A DNA stretch of 6,340 nucleotides from Treponema sp. UBA4319 (GTDB taxonomy: Bacteria > Spirochaetota > Spirochaetia > Treponematales > Treponemataceae), in NCBI GenBank assembly GCA_002393865.1, contig DGUD01000024.1, positions 1-6,340 of the forward strand. The letters run 5' to 3'. Shown in pieces: positions 1 to 5,619 of the stretch. Position numbers and translations under genes: made by a program. The number at the start of each line of letters is the position of its first letter. Position 1 is the stretch's first letter. The notes under the pieces are model-generated. The model was given only the letters and a program-made list of their open reading frames with translations, made no database searches and was not told the DNA's origin.

Positions 1-13
1 GCATCTGGTTCCG

Positions 14-81
14 GCGGAAAAACACCCGGACTGCCTGTTGCACGCTTCGCTTTGCAAATGGCAGCCCGGGCGTTTTTCCGC
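14..81. terminator. Long terminator-like hairpin, probably ending an upstream gene
   Basis: Arms 14-35 and 60-81 pair over 22 positions with only two A-C mismatches (24/71 and 30/65), which become G-U pairs when read on the minus strand. The stem begins with a run of five A (18-22) and ends with a run of five T (73-77), the usual form of a terminator that can work in both directions. The loop holds a second short stem, TTGCA (38-42) with TGCAA (53-57). A further run of six T follows at 91-96. It most likely ends a plus-strand gene lying before the window; no such gene end is visible. Confidence 0.65.
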
Positions 82-129
82 TTCCGCGCATTTTTTATGT
101 TGGATCCTTGGCTTTTGTAGCATAAAAAA

Positions 130-162
130 GAAAATCATCTTAAAACAGTTTACATGATTTTC
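130..162. promoter_or_regulatory. AT-rich dyad, possible operator
   Basis: GAAAATCAT (130-138) and ATGATTTTC (154-162) form a perfect 9-bp inverted repeat separated by 15 nt. It lies about 220 nt upstream of the cyclase. The AT-rich arms and the roughly 24-nt centre-to-centre distance would suit a dimeric DNA-binding protein, but no known operator consensus is recognised. A TAAAAT at 185-190 just downstream could be a -10 element, though no convincing -35 accompanies it. Confidence 0.25.
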
Positions 163-220
163 CAATACCGCGTCCATCTTCAGATAAAATACATCTCATG
201 CTGAAGCCCTGGCTGGCGGC

Positions 221-337
221 CACGGAAATCAACGAACCTTGGCGCAGTAACATGGTAGGCGGCAAATTCGATTGCATTGAACCGTTTAGAAGTAAATCAT
301 ACCCCGCTGCTCTGCGGCGAGGTTCGTGATTTCCGTG
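221..337. repeat. 26-bp imperfect inverted repeat with 64-nt loop upstream of the cyclase
   Basis: Left arm 221-247 and right arm 312-337 pair with 24 Watson-Crick pairs, one G-U pair (240/319), one G-G mismatch (242/317) and one bulged A (231). The loop is 248-311. The arms are too long and too well matched to be chance. There is no U-tract after the right arm, so it is not an ordinary terminator. It ends 6 nt before the -35 of the cyclase promoter. It could be a structured RNA, a regulatory dyad, a small invertible segment or a degenerate mobile-repeat unit; the sequence alone does not decide. Confidence 0.6.
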
Positions 338-343
338 CTCCCC

Positions 344-372
344 TTGCTACTCTGCGGGCAATATGGGATAAT
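344..372 (+). promoter_or_regulatory. Candidate sigma-70-type promoter of the cyclase gene
   Basis: TTGCTA (344-349, 4/6 to TTGACA), a 17-bp spacer and GATAAT (367-372, 5/6 to TATAAT) make a well-spaced promoter. TG at 364-365 one base before the hexamer adds an extended -10 motif. The expected transcription start, about 7 nt after the -10, falls at 379-380, on the A of the chosen ATG, which predicts a leaderless transcript. Confidence 0.55.
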
Positions 373-379
373 AGCCGGT

Positions 380-1909
380 ATGAGGGCAAAAGATTTTTTC
401 CTGAAGCATCACGTGTACCTGTACGGGCTCATCTGTCTCTTGGCGAACATCCTTGCGGTGCTCTCCTCGAACCTGTCGAGTTTTCCGATGCCGGATACGG
501 TTCCGCTCCGGCAATGGAAAGCTTTTATGGACCAGCACGGCAGTCTCATAAATACCCTGAGTATCCTCTGCTATCTGGTGCCTGTGTTCCTCTGCCTTGC
601 CTATGCGATGCAGCTGCGCAAATACCGCCATGGCGAAAAAGGCTATGCCCGGATTATGGTGCACATGCCCTGGGCTTTTGCCGTCCTGGGCATATCCGGG
701 TGGCTTTCCAATTTCCTGCTGGAGATGGCTGCCCTGCTGTATTTCAGACAGACTTTGAGGCAGGATATTTCCTTTATCCTGATTTCGTCCGTCACATCGT
801 ATATCTTTCTCTCCATTTTTTCGTTTACGTTCATCTATTTTACGCTTGAGACGCTGAACCGGAACATCGTACTTCCGGCGCTGTTCCCCGACGGAAAAAT
901 CTCGGAGATTGAGCGCACCGCCCTTTCTTCCATAAAGCGGGTCTTCCTCTTCTACTTTTTTTCCAGCGCGCTGTTCCCGACCTTCTATCTGGCAATCAGG
1001 CTCTTCTGCACAAAGCGCTACCACGTGGAAATCCCCAACTATTCGGATTTTGTCTTTACGGGCATGCTGCTCTGCATCGGGCTGGTTCTGACTTTTCTGG
1101 TTTCTTCTTATTTTCAGAAGCCGCTCCAGAAGCTGACCGACGGCGCGCGGGAAATCTCAAAGGGAAATTACGACACAAAGACCGTCATCTGCTCCAACGA
1201 TGAGATGGGCGTGCTGGGCGACACCTTCAATGAGATGACCACATCCCTGAAGGAAAAAGAATTCATGCGCGACACCTTTGGCAAAATCGTTACGCCGCAA
1301 GTGCGCGATTATCTTCTGAACGAGAACGTCTCGCTTGGCGGCGAGACGCGCGAAGTGACGGTCATGTTCTGCGACATCCGCGGATTCACGACGCTTTCGG
1401 AGAATATGCCGCCGGAAAGAATCGTCGCGCTCCTGAACGAATATTTTACCGGCCTTGAGAAATGCATCACGGCTCACGGCGGCGTCATCAACAAATATAT
1501 CGGGGACGCGGTGATGGCCTTGTTCGGGGCGCCCGTAAAGCTGGCGCAGCATGCGGACGATGCCTTTGCGGCGGCGCTTGACATGCGGAAGTCGCTTGAG
1601 GAGATGAACCGCGGCTTTGCGGCAAAGGGCTTCCCGATGCTTCGCTTTGGAATCGGAATCCACACGGGGCGCGTCCTTGCGGGGAACATCGGCGCTGCGA
1701 ACCGGATTGAATATACGGTAATCGGTGACAGCGTGAATACCGCAAGCCGCATTGAGGGGCTGTGCAAAAGCTACAAAACGGATCTGCTCATCTCCCAGTC
1801 CACGGTAGACGCCCTCAAGAAGCAGGCCGGCTTTCCTGCCATTGCCTTTGTGGACGACGCCGCAATCCGGGGAAGAACGGAGACGGTAAAGCTGTACACC
1901 GTGCGATGA
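380..1909 (+). CDS. Six-helix HAMP class III adenylyl cyclase
   Basis: A 509-residue membrane enzyme predicted to make cyclic AMP from ATP. The N-terminal ~245 residues carry about six hydrophobic segments, the last at ~223-245. A HAMP linker follows (~245-297, with KPLQKLTDGAREI and NDEMGVLGDTFNEM), then the cyclase domain (~325-508). The two metal-binding aspartates are D332 (VMFCDIRGFTT) and D376 (YIGDAVMALFG), 44 residues apart as in the family. Adenine selection uses K372 and T446; a Thr rather than Asp at the second place is typical of subclass IIIb. N453 and R457 (DSVNTASRIE) are the transition-state pair, so all catalytic residues are present. The layout resembles the mycobacterial Rv1318c-type 6TM-HAMP cyclases. 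The start was set at ATG 380; a GTG at 326 would add 18 residues but lies upstream of the predicted promoter. The stop is 37 nt from the convergent exporter's stop. The sensed signal is unknown. Confidence 0.93.
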   Translation: MRAKDFFLKHHVYLYGLICLLANILAVLSSNLSSFPMPDTVPLRQWKAFMDQHGSLINTLSILCYLVPVFLCLAYAMQLRKYRHGEKGYARIMVHMPWAFAVLGISGWLSNFLLEMAALLYFRQTLRQDISFILISSVTSYIFLSIFSFTFIYFTLETLNRNIVLPALFPDGKISEIERTALSSIKRVFLFYFFSSALFPTFYLAIRLFCTKRYHVEIPNYSDFVFTGMLLCIGLVLTFLVSSYFQKPLQKLTDGAREISKGNYDTKTVICSNDEMGVLGDTFNEMTTSLKEKEFMRDTFGKIVTPQVRDYLLNENVSLGGETREVTVMFCDIRGFTTLSENMPPERIVALLNEYFTGLEKCITAHGGVINKYIGDAVMALFGAPVKLAQHADDAFAAALDMRKSLEEMNRGFAAKGFPMLRFGIGIHTGRVLAGNIGAANRIEYTVIGDSVNTASRIEGLCKSYKTDLLISQSTVDALKKQAGFPAIAFVDDAAIRGRTETVKLYTVR

Positions 1910-1946
1910 TTCGCGCGGAAGGGAGCCATGCGTGCCCCCGCTGCCG

Positions 1947-3618
1947 CTACGCGTTCTCCGGAGCACGGGCTGCAGGGAATGCTGCGGGCGGCGTGCAGCT
2001 GACGAGCCTGCCTTTGTCCAGCACGATGACTTCGTCGTAGCGGGCAAGCGTCCGTGCGTCGGCGCGGTGGGTCACGGCCACGACGGTGGTGCCGCGCAGC
2101 CGGCTGACGGTCTCTTCGATACGCTCCGCGTTTTTGGCATCCAGCGCCGAGGTTGCCTCGTCAAGGAGCAGCAGCTGCCTGCCGTGGAGCAGGGCGCGTG
2201 CCACCGCGATGCGCTGCCGCTCGCCGCCGGAAAGCCGCGCGGCGTTTTCTTCAAGCCGCGTGTCCAGCCCTGCAGGAAGGCTTTCCACGAGCCCGCAGAG
2301 GCCGGCTTCCTCCACCGCCCGCATCACTTCGGCTTCCGGCTGGCCCGAAAACAGCGTGATGTTGTCCCGGAGCGTCCCGGAAAACAGATAGACTTCCTGC
2401 CCGACGCTCGCGCAGACCACCCGCCGCCCTGCTTCTCCGTCCACCAGAATCGCCCCCCCCGGTCGGCATGCAGTGCGCGCCGAGCACGCCCAGCAGCGTG
2501 GACTTGCCGCTGCCGCTGGCGCCGACAACGGCATAGTGCCTGCCCTTCCTGAGGCGCAGCTGTATGTGCCGCAGCCCCATGCCGCCGCCGTCGAATGCGA
2601 GCGACACGTCCCGCAGCTCAATGCTGTCCGCAAAGCCGTCCGTCATGCGCAGGCCGGGGACGCCGCTCTGCTCTGGTGCCGGGCGCGCGATTCCTTCCAT
2701 CTCCTGCAGGATTCCCCTGACCGAGCGCAGCTGTGCCAGTTTTGCGGAAAGCTGGAATGCCGGGCTGAGCGCCTGCCCCGTCAGCTGCGTGACGGCGATG
2801 ATGCTGCCCAGCGTCAGATGGCCGCGCACGGCAAGCACACCGGCAAAGCTGATGACGAAAAACTGCGCGAGTATGCCGGCGGACGCGGACAGCGCCTGTA
2901 CCAGCGCCAGTGCGGACGCAGCGCGCTCCTTTGCGTTCTCCTGGGCCGCCGCAGCCGTGCCGAATTTTGTGCGCATCCGTCCCTCCAGCTGGTAGTCCTT
3001 TACGACAAGGAAGCCGCGGAGCATGTCCTGCAGCGTTCCGTTGTACTCTGAACCCGCGCCAGCCCGCTGCTCCTGCAGGCGCGCGAGCCGTGCGCCGAAC
3101 AGCCGCGGGATGAATCCGGGCAGCGCCATGAGCGCGAGCGACACCGCCGCCACAACGGGGTTCAGCATGACCAGCATCGCCGCCGCAATGACAATACCCG
3201 CAATGCTTTCGGCGAGCGACAGCGTGTTCCTGAGGTACTGCTCTTCCACCATGTCCATGTTCTGGTTCATCAGCGCAAGGCAGGAGGCGTTCCCCCGCTG
3301 GCGGAACTGCTGCGGGTGCAGGGCAAGGATTCCCGCAAGCACGTCCTCCTTCAGGTGAAGGCAGGCATTCCGTATGCAGCGGGCCTTGCAGCGCTGGCTT
3401 ACGAGGCCCAGGGCTCCGAGCGCGGCGGCGTAGGCGGCGCAGAAAAGGAAATCCTTTGCAAGCCGCGCTTCAGTGCCGTCCTTGAGTGACAGGGAAATCT
3501 GATCGACCATCCAGTTCAGAAGGAGCGCGGCGCCGCTTGCGAGCGCGACGTACAGCATCTGGGACAGCGCATACCCGGCAAAGGGAATGCGGTTCTTGTA
3601 CAGCAGGTAGTTTCTCAT
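1947..3618 (-). pseudogene. ABC exporter (TMD-NBD half transporter), frame broken at a G8 run
   Basis: Two overlapping frames together make one ABC exporter subunit. From ATG 3618 (SD GGAGG, 5-nt spacing) the first frame encodes the membrane domain (hydrophobic segments near residues 13-37, 57-74, 133-172, 240-264 and 268-286) and the start of the ATPase with Walker A GASGSGKST at 366-374. After MPTGG (384-388), at a run of eight G, it shifts and ends at 2251 after 455 residues with nonsense sequence. The other frame carries on without loss: AILVDGE, Q-loop Q407, signature LSGGE 462-466, Walker B LLLLDE with D486/E487, and H-loop H517, ending at TAG 1947. Seven G would give an intact 556-residue protein, a normal length for the family. 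As read, the product lacks signature and Walker B and cannot hydrolyse ATP. It may be phase-variable, rescued by slippage, recently inactivated or a sequencing error. The substrate is unknown. The preceding XRE gene suggests control by that regulator. Confidence 0.85.
2453..2460 (-). repeat. G8 homopolymer at the exporter frameshift point
   Basis: Eight consecutive C on the plus strand (eight G on the coding strand) lie exactly where the two exporter frames meet, at codons 387-389. The upstream frame fits up to here and the downstream frame fits from here on. One G fewer joins them. Such runs are prone to slippage in replication, in transcription and in sequencing. Confidence 0.9.
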
Positions 3619-3668
3619 CGTATCCTCCGGTATGGCAAGCATAGCGGGAAGGGCGACCTTACGTCCAT
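3615..3668 (-). CDS. Possible 17-codon leader ORF overlapping the exporter start
   Basis: ATG 3668 opens a 17-codon frame (MDVRSPFPLCLPYRRIR) whose TGA (3617-3615) overlaps the exporter ATG (3618-3616) in an ATGA arrangement, the usual mark of translational coupling. The exporter's Shine-Dalgarno lies inside it. No Shine-Dalgarno precedes its own ATG, and so short a frame can arise by chance. If real it could be a leader peptide or, more speculatively, a signalling peptide for the neighbouring regulator and exporter. The peptide is basic at the C-terminus and shows no signal sequence. Confidence 0.15.
   Translation of the reverse strand: MDVRSPFPLCLPYRRIR
3624..3628 (-). promoter_or_regulatory. 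Shine-Dalgarno deciding the exporter start
   Basis: GGAGG on the minus strand lies 5 nt before ATG 3618 and fixes that start over the in-frame ATG at 3642, which would place the Shine-Dalgarno inside the coding region and has no such site of its own. Confidence 0.75.
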
Positions 3669-3673
3669 GCCGG
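3627..3673 (-). promoter_or_regulatory. Inverted repeat touching the exporter ribosome binding site
   Basis: On the minus strand CCGGCATGG (3673-3665) can pair with CCATACCGG (3635-3627) at 8 of 9 positions, with a 29-nt loop. The left arm contains the start codon of the 17-codon ORF and the right arm shares its last bases with GGAGG. It could reduce access to the exporter ribosome binding site, or serve as a protein-binding dyad upstream of the gene. The single mismatch and large loop make it only moderately stable. Confidence 0.3.
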
Positions 3674-3713
3674 ATGATGCGGAAAAAAATTTACGTCATT
3701 TGTTAAGAAAGCG

Positions 3714-3735
3714 CCCCGTTAGGATTCGTCCGGGG
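3714..3735 (-). terminator. Weak hairpin over the stop of the XRE gene
   Basis: On the minus strand CCCCG (3735-3731) and CGGGG (3718-3714) can pair around a 12-nt loop that includes the TAA of the regulator gene, followed by CGCTTTCTT. The stem is only 5 bp and the T-run is interrupted, so termination would be partial at best and read-through into the exporter is plausible. A clean run of seven T lies further on, at about 3685-3691 read as AAAAAAA on the plus strand. Confidence 0.25.
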
Positions 3736-4624
3736 AGGAAAGGGTCTCGGCAAATTCCTGCGCCTGCCCGGCAAGCTGCTCCCTGCCGATGAGGCGCAGG
3801 TAGGGCACGATTGCCCCGACGATGCGCCGCGCTTCCGCTTCCCTGCCGCAGGACGCGAGTGCCCTGGCCCTGGCAAACTCAAGCTCCGGCATCAGCGCAA
3901 GCTCCGCGTCGGAAAGCGCCCACGCCCGCGTTTCTTCCGCAAGCTCCAGCGCGCCCCGGCCGTTGCCTTCCGCGATAAGGTAGAAGGCAAGGTTCACCGC
4001 GGTGTTCATGCGCAGCAGCCCGTAGGAGCGCAGCTTGCTCTGCTGCCCCTTGAGCGCCTCCAGCAGCTCCCGCGCGATCAGGACAGCCCGGCTCCGCTTT
4101 CCTTCCTTGTAGTTCGCCACGGACAGGACGCTCAGGATGTTCGCCTCGGTAGACGTCAGAAGCTGCCTGCGGAAGCTGCACGGGTCAAGCCCCGGCTTGG
4201 TGCATGCGAGCGCCTGCTCAAGGACGGCGGTGGCGCCGGGGGCAGCTTCCTCCAGCATGACGGTTCCCCGCAGGAACTCGGTCACCTGCCTGCCCGCCGC
4301 GTCGTCCGCAGCATAGCCGCCGATGGTATCCAGCATGGATTTTGCATAGCGCACGTCTCCGCGCGTCAGGGCCTTTGCGGCCTCGTCCGCCAGCTCCTCA
4401 AAGCGCTGCTGGCGCTCGTTCCGGTAGTAGACGCCGCATATCTGGTAGGTGCTTGAGCCCAGCCGTTCCAGCAGCTTTTCCAGCGTGGCGCCCGACGGCA
4501 TCTGCGTGCCGTTCTCTATCCGCGAGACCGAGACGCTGGAGCAGATGCCGTCTGCGAGCGCTTCCTGCGTGAGGCGCTTTTCCTTGCGCAGCTCGCGTAT
4601 GATGCTTCCCAGTGAGTTTTCCAT
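3719..4624 (-). CDS. XRE-family transcriptional regulator with TPR-like C-terminal region
   Basis: A 301-residue protein with an N-terminal helix-turn-helix of the XRE/Cro type at residues ~5-56: LTQEALADG is the first helix of the motif and SVSVSRIENG the recognition helix, followed by the usual MPSGATLEKLLERLG. The remaining ~230 residues are predicted helical, with Ala- and Leu-rich pairs resembling tetratricopeptide repeats (for example NLAFYLIAEGNGRGALELAEE). This build matches RRNPP-like regulators (Rgg, PlcR), some of which bind short secreted peptides, and related uncharacterised XRE proteins; peptide binding here is inference. The start is ATG 4624. A longer frame from GTG 4672 would add 16 residues with no Shine-Dalgarno and no domain function. 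It lies 100 nt upstream of the exporter on the same strand and may control it and itself. No metal site or enzymatic domain is seen. Confidence 0.85.
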   Translation of the reverse strand: MENSLGSIIRELRKEKRLTQEALADGICSSVSVSRIENGTQMPSGATLEKLLERLGSSTYQICGVYYRNERQQRFEELADEAAKALTRGDVRYAKSMLDTIGGYAADDAAGRQVTEFLRGTVMLEEAAPGATAVLEQALACTKPGLDPCSFRRQLLTSTEANILSVLSVANYKEGKRSRAVLIARELLEALKGQQSKLRSYGLLRMNTAVNLAFYLIAEGNGRGALELAEETRAWALSDAELALMPELEFARARALASCGREAEARRIVGAIVPYLRLIGREQLAGQAQEFAETLSSPDES

Positions 4625-4630
4625 GTTCCC

Positions 4631-4636
4631 ATGATA
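4631..4636 (-). promoter_or_regulatory. Candidate -10 element of the XRE gene
   Basis: TATCAT on the minus strand (5/6 to TATAAT) ends 6 nt before ATG 4624, which would put the transcription start on or next to the start codon. No good -35 lies 17-18 bp upstream (TGGCAA at best). The GGGA between the hexamer and the ATG is only 2 nt from the ATG, too close to act as a normal Shine-Dalgarno. Confidence 0.35.
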
Positions 4637-4696
4637 GCGCAAATATGGCGGGATTGCCACAGCCTGCGGCACAGCTCATGCCTGGGCGGAAAATGC

Positions 4697-4723
4697 AGGC
4701 GCTCGCTCCCGGCGGGAAAGCGC
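4697..4723 (-). terminator. Terminator-like hairpin after the reactivation-domain gene
   Basis: Outer stem 4697-4702 with 4718-4723 (6 bp) and inner stem 4706-4709 with 4713-4716 (4 bp) surround a GCC triloop, with a small internal loop between them. On the minus strand it starts 34 nt after the TAA at 4758 and is followed by TGCATTTT. The stem is strong and GC-rich but the T-run is short (four, after a 3-nt gap), so termination is likely but not certain. It would separate this gene from the XRE gene. Confidence 0.5.
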
Positions 4724-4757
4724 CGCAATCCAGCTCAGGGTGCTGCGTACTCCGCGC

Positions 4758-5363
4758 TTATTCGATTCCCACGAATGCTGTCACTGATTTTTCCGGTGCC
4801 ATGATGAGCGTGTCCATGAGCGTAAGGCCGATGCGGCTGCACGGGAGCAGGGAAAAGAAAATCTTCTGCACGGCGAGCGGCACGTCGCCGTAGCCGGGGC
4901 TGTAGCGCGGGTGTGTCCTTCTGCCTTCCGCGGCGGCCTGCTGCCGGATGTGCGCGTTCAGCAGCTCCACGAAATTCTCCGTGAACATGGCGGCGGCGCC
5001 CTGCAGTACGGCAGCCTTTGCGCGGCTCTGCGCCTGGGCGCGGCGGATATATGCGTCTACCTGCGGGCCGATGGTCGCCGCGAACAGCGCCACCTGGGAG
5101 CAGCCCTCAAGGTTTTTCGTGAGGTCTGAGGACTGCACCTGCTGCCCGGCAAAGTACAGCTGGTAGTCCTGCCCTGCGGAAAGGGGGAATACGGCATACA
5201 CGGCCTGCGGCACGATGCTGCGCTGCAGCTCGGCGCAGCTGCTGTGCAGCAGCTCGGCGACTTCCCCCTGCGGGAGCGATGCGCGCGCGTAGCCAAGGTA
5301 GCGGGCAGCCTCCGCCTCGTCGCAGGGAATTTCCGGGGCTTTTTTATAGAAGAAAATTGCCAT
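4758..5363 (-). CDS. Stand-alone B12-dependent methionine synthase reactivation domain protein
   Basis: A 201-residue soluble protein that matches the AdoMet-binding activation domain of cobalamin-dependent methionine synthase (Met_synt_B12 family). In MetH this domain supplies S-adenosylmethionine to re-methylate cobalamin that has been oxidised to cob(II)alamin. The clearest marks are the AdoMet-binding motif RxxxGY at R153-Y158 (RYSPGYGD), LFAATIGP at 93-100 and the C-terminal SRIGLTLMDTLIMAPEKSVTAF. It lacks the homocysteine, folate and cobalamin domains of full MetH (about 1200 residues), so it would have to act on a separate methionine synthase or another corrinoid protein; neither is in the window. 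Stand-alone forms of the domain are known in bacteria with split or short MetH. The start ATG 5363 was chosen over a frame extending to 5402 because a TATAGT sits just before it. It is divergent from potA and co-oriented with the XRE gene. Confidence 0.85.
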   Translation of the reverse strand: MAIFFYKKAPEIPCDEAEAARYLGYARASLPQGEVAELLHSSCAELQRSIVPQAVYAVFPLSAGQDYQLYFAGQQVQSSDLTKNLEGCSQVALFAATIGPQVDAYIRRAQAQSRAKAAVLQGAAAMFTENFVELLNAHIRQQAAAEGRRTHPRYSPGYGDVPLAVQKIFFSLLPCSRIGLTLMDTLIMAPEKSVTAFVGIE

Positions 5364-5369
5364 GCTGCC

Positions 5370-5378
5370 ACTATAGCA
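5370..5378 (-). promoter_or_regulatory. Extended -10 promoter of the reactivation-domain gene
   Basis: TGC followed by TATAGT (5/6 to TATAAT) on the minus strand gives an extended -10 ending 6 nt before ATG 5363. No -35 match lies at 17-18 bp, which an extended -10 can tolerate. No Shine-Dalgarno lies between hexamer and ATG, so the transcript is predicted to be leaderless. Confidence 0.45.
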
Positions 5379-5417
5379 AAAAAGCTCATAAAAAACAGGC
5401 AATTTCCGAAAATTCTA

Positions 5418-5423
5418 TTGACA
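5418..5423 (+). promoter_or_regulatory. Perfect TTGACA -35 hexamer, partner -10 not found
   Basis: TTGACA stands 197 nt upstream of the potA start in an AT-rich stretch between the divergent genes and is the best -35 candidate for potA. No TATAAT-like hexamer is seen 15-19 nt downstream (the 17-nt position reads GAAAGT), so the promoter is unproven; an activator-dependent promoter is possible. Confidence 0.25.
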
Positions 5424-5454
5424 AATTCCTGCAATAAAGGGAAAGTGGACTAGT

Positions 5455-5601
5455 TTCAGCACTGCACCTGAGTCTGCTGAAGCATCCGGCGCTCGTCCCC
5501 GTCACCGTTGCCGCAGGGCAATCCGTGGAAGCTTGCATCCCGCACGAGGGGCGCTGTTCCCGGCAGGAAGAACGGGGCTCCCGCTCCGGAACACCATTTT
5601 T
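5455..5601 (+). promoter_or_regulatory. Structured potA leader with terminator-like last hairpin
   Basis: Three hairpins follow one another. The first is TTCAGCA (5455-5461) with TGCTGAA (5475-5481), a perfect 7-bp stem. The second is TTGCC with GGCAA around a GCAG tetraloop, extended by CAC/GTG, at about 5503-5526. The third is TGTTCCcGG (5555-5563) with CCGGAACA (5586-5593), 8 bp with one bulged C, followed by ATTTTT (5596-5601). The AGGAG of potA begins 3 nt later. This order would suit transcription attenuation or a riboswitch-like element, but no known riboswitch consensus is recognised. Confidence 0.4.
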
Positions 5602-5603
5602 AC

Positions 5604-5608
5604 AGGAG
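5604..5608 (+). promoter_or_regulatory. Shine-Dalgarno of potA
   Basis: AGGAG lies 11 nt before TTG 5620, a slightly long spacing. No ATG or GTG occurs in frame between it and the first recognisable PotA residues, so the TTG start is the best choice. Confidence 0.6.
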
Positions 5609-5619
5609 TTGTACCCAGA

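Noticed and set aside
277..849. 190-codon plus-strand ORF overlapping the start of the cyclase
   Set aside because: It is another frame of the cyclase N-terminus, with Cys/Pro/Arg-rich sequence of no family character, no ribosome binding site, and an end inside the gene.
1910..1946. Shared terminator between the convergent cyclase and exporter genes
   Set aside because: The 37-nt gap shows no convincing stem followed by a T-run on either strand.
1157..2047. 296-codon minus-strand ORF opposite the cyclase
   Set aside because: Antisense shadow of the catalytic domain; Arg/His-rich and without recognisable motifs.
1932..2552. 206-codon plus-strand ORF opposite the exporter NBD
   Set aside because: Antisense shadow in GC-rich DNA; the minus-strand frame carries all the ABC motifs.
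2251..2633. Programmed ribosomal frameshift in the exporter
   Set aside because: Programmed shifts are not expected in an ABC transporter, the change is +1 rather than the common -1 and I see no stimulatory element; simple G-run slippage explains it better, though it is not excluded.
4624..4672. 16-residue N-terminal extension of the XRE regulator from GTG 4672
   Set aside because: No Shine-Dalgarno, no similarity to XRE N-termini, and it would run through the -10-like TATCAT.
5461..5475. CTGAG in the potA leader as a thiamine pyrophosphate riboswitch
   Set aside because: The short motif stands alone; the other conserved THI-element blocks are absent.
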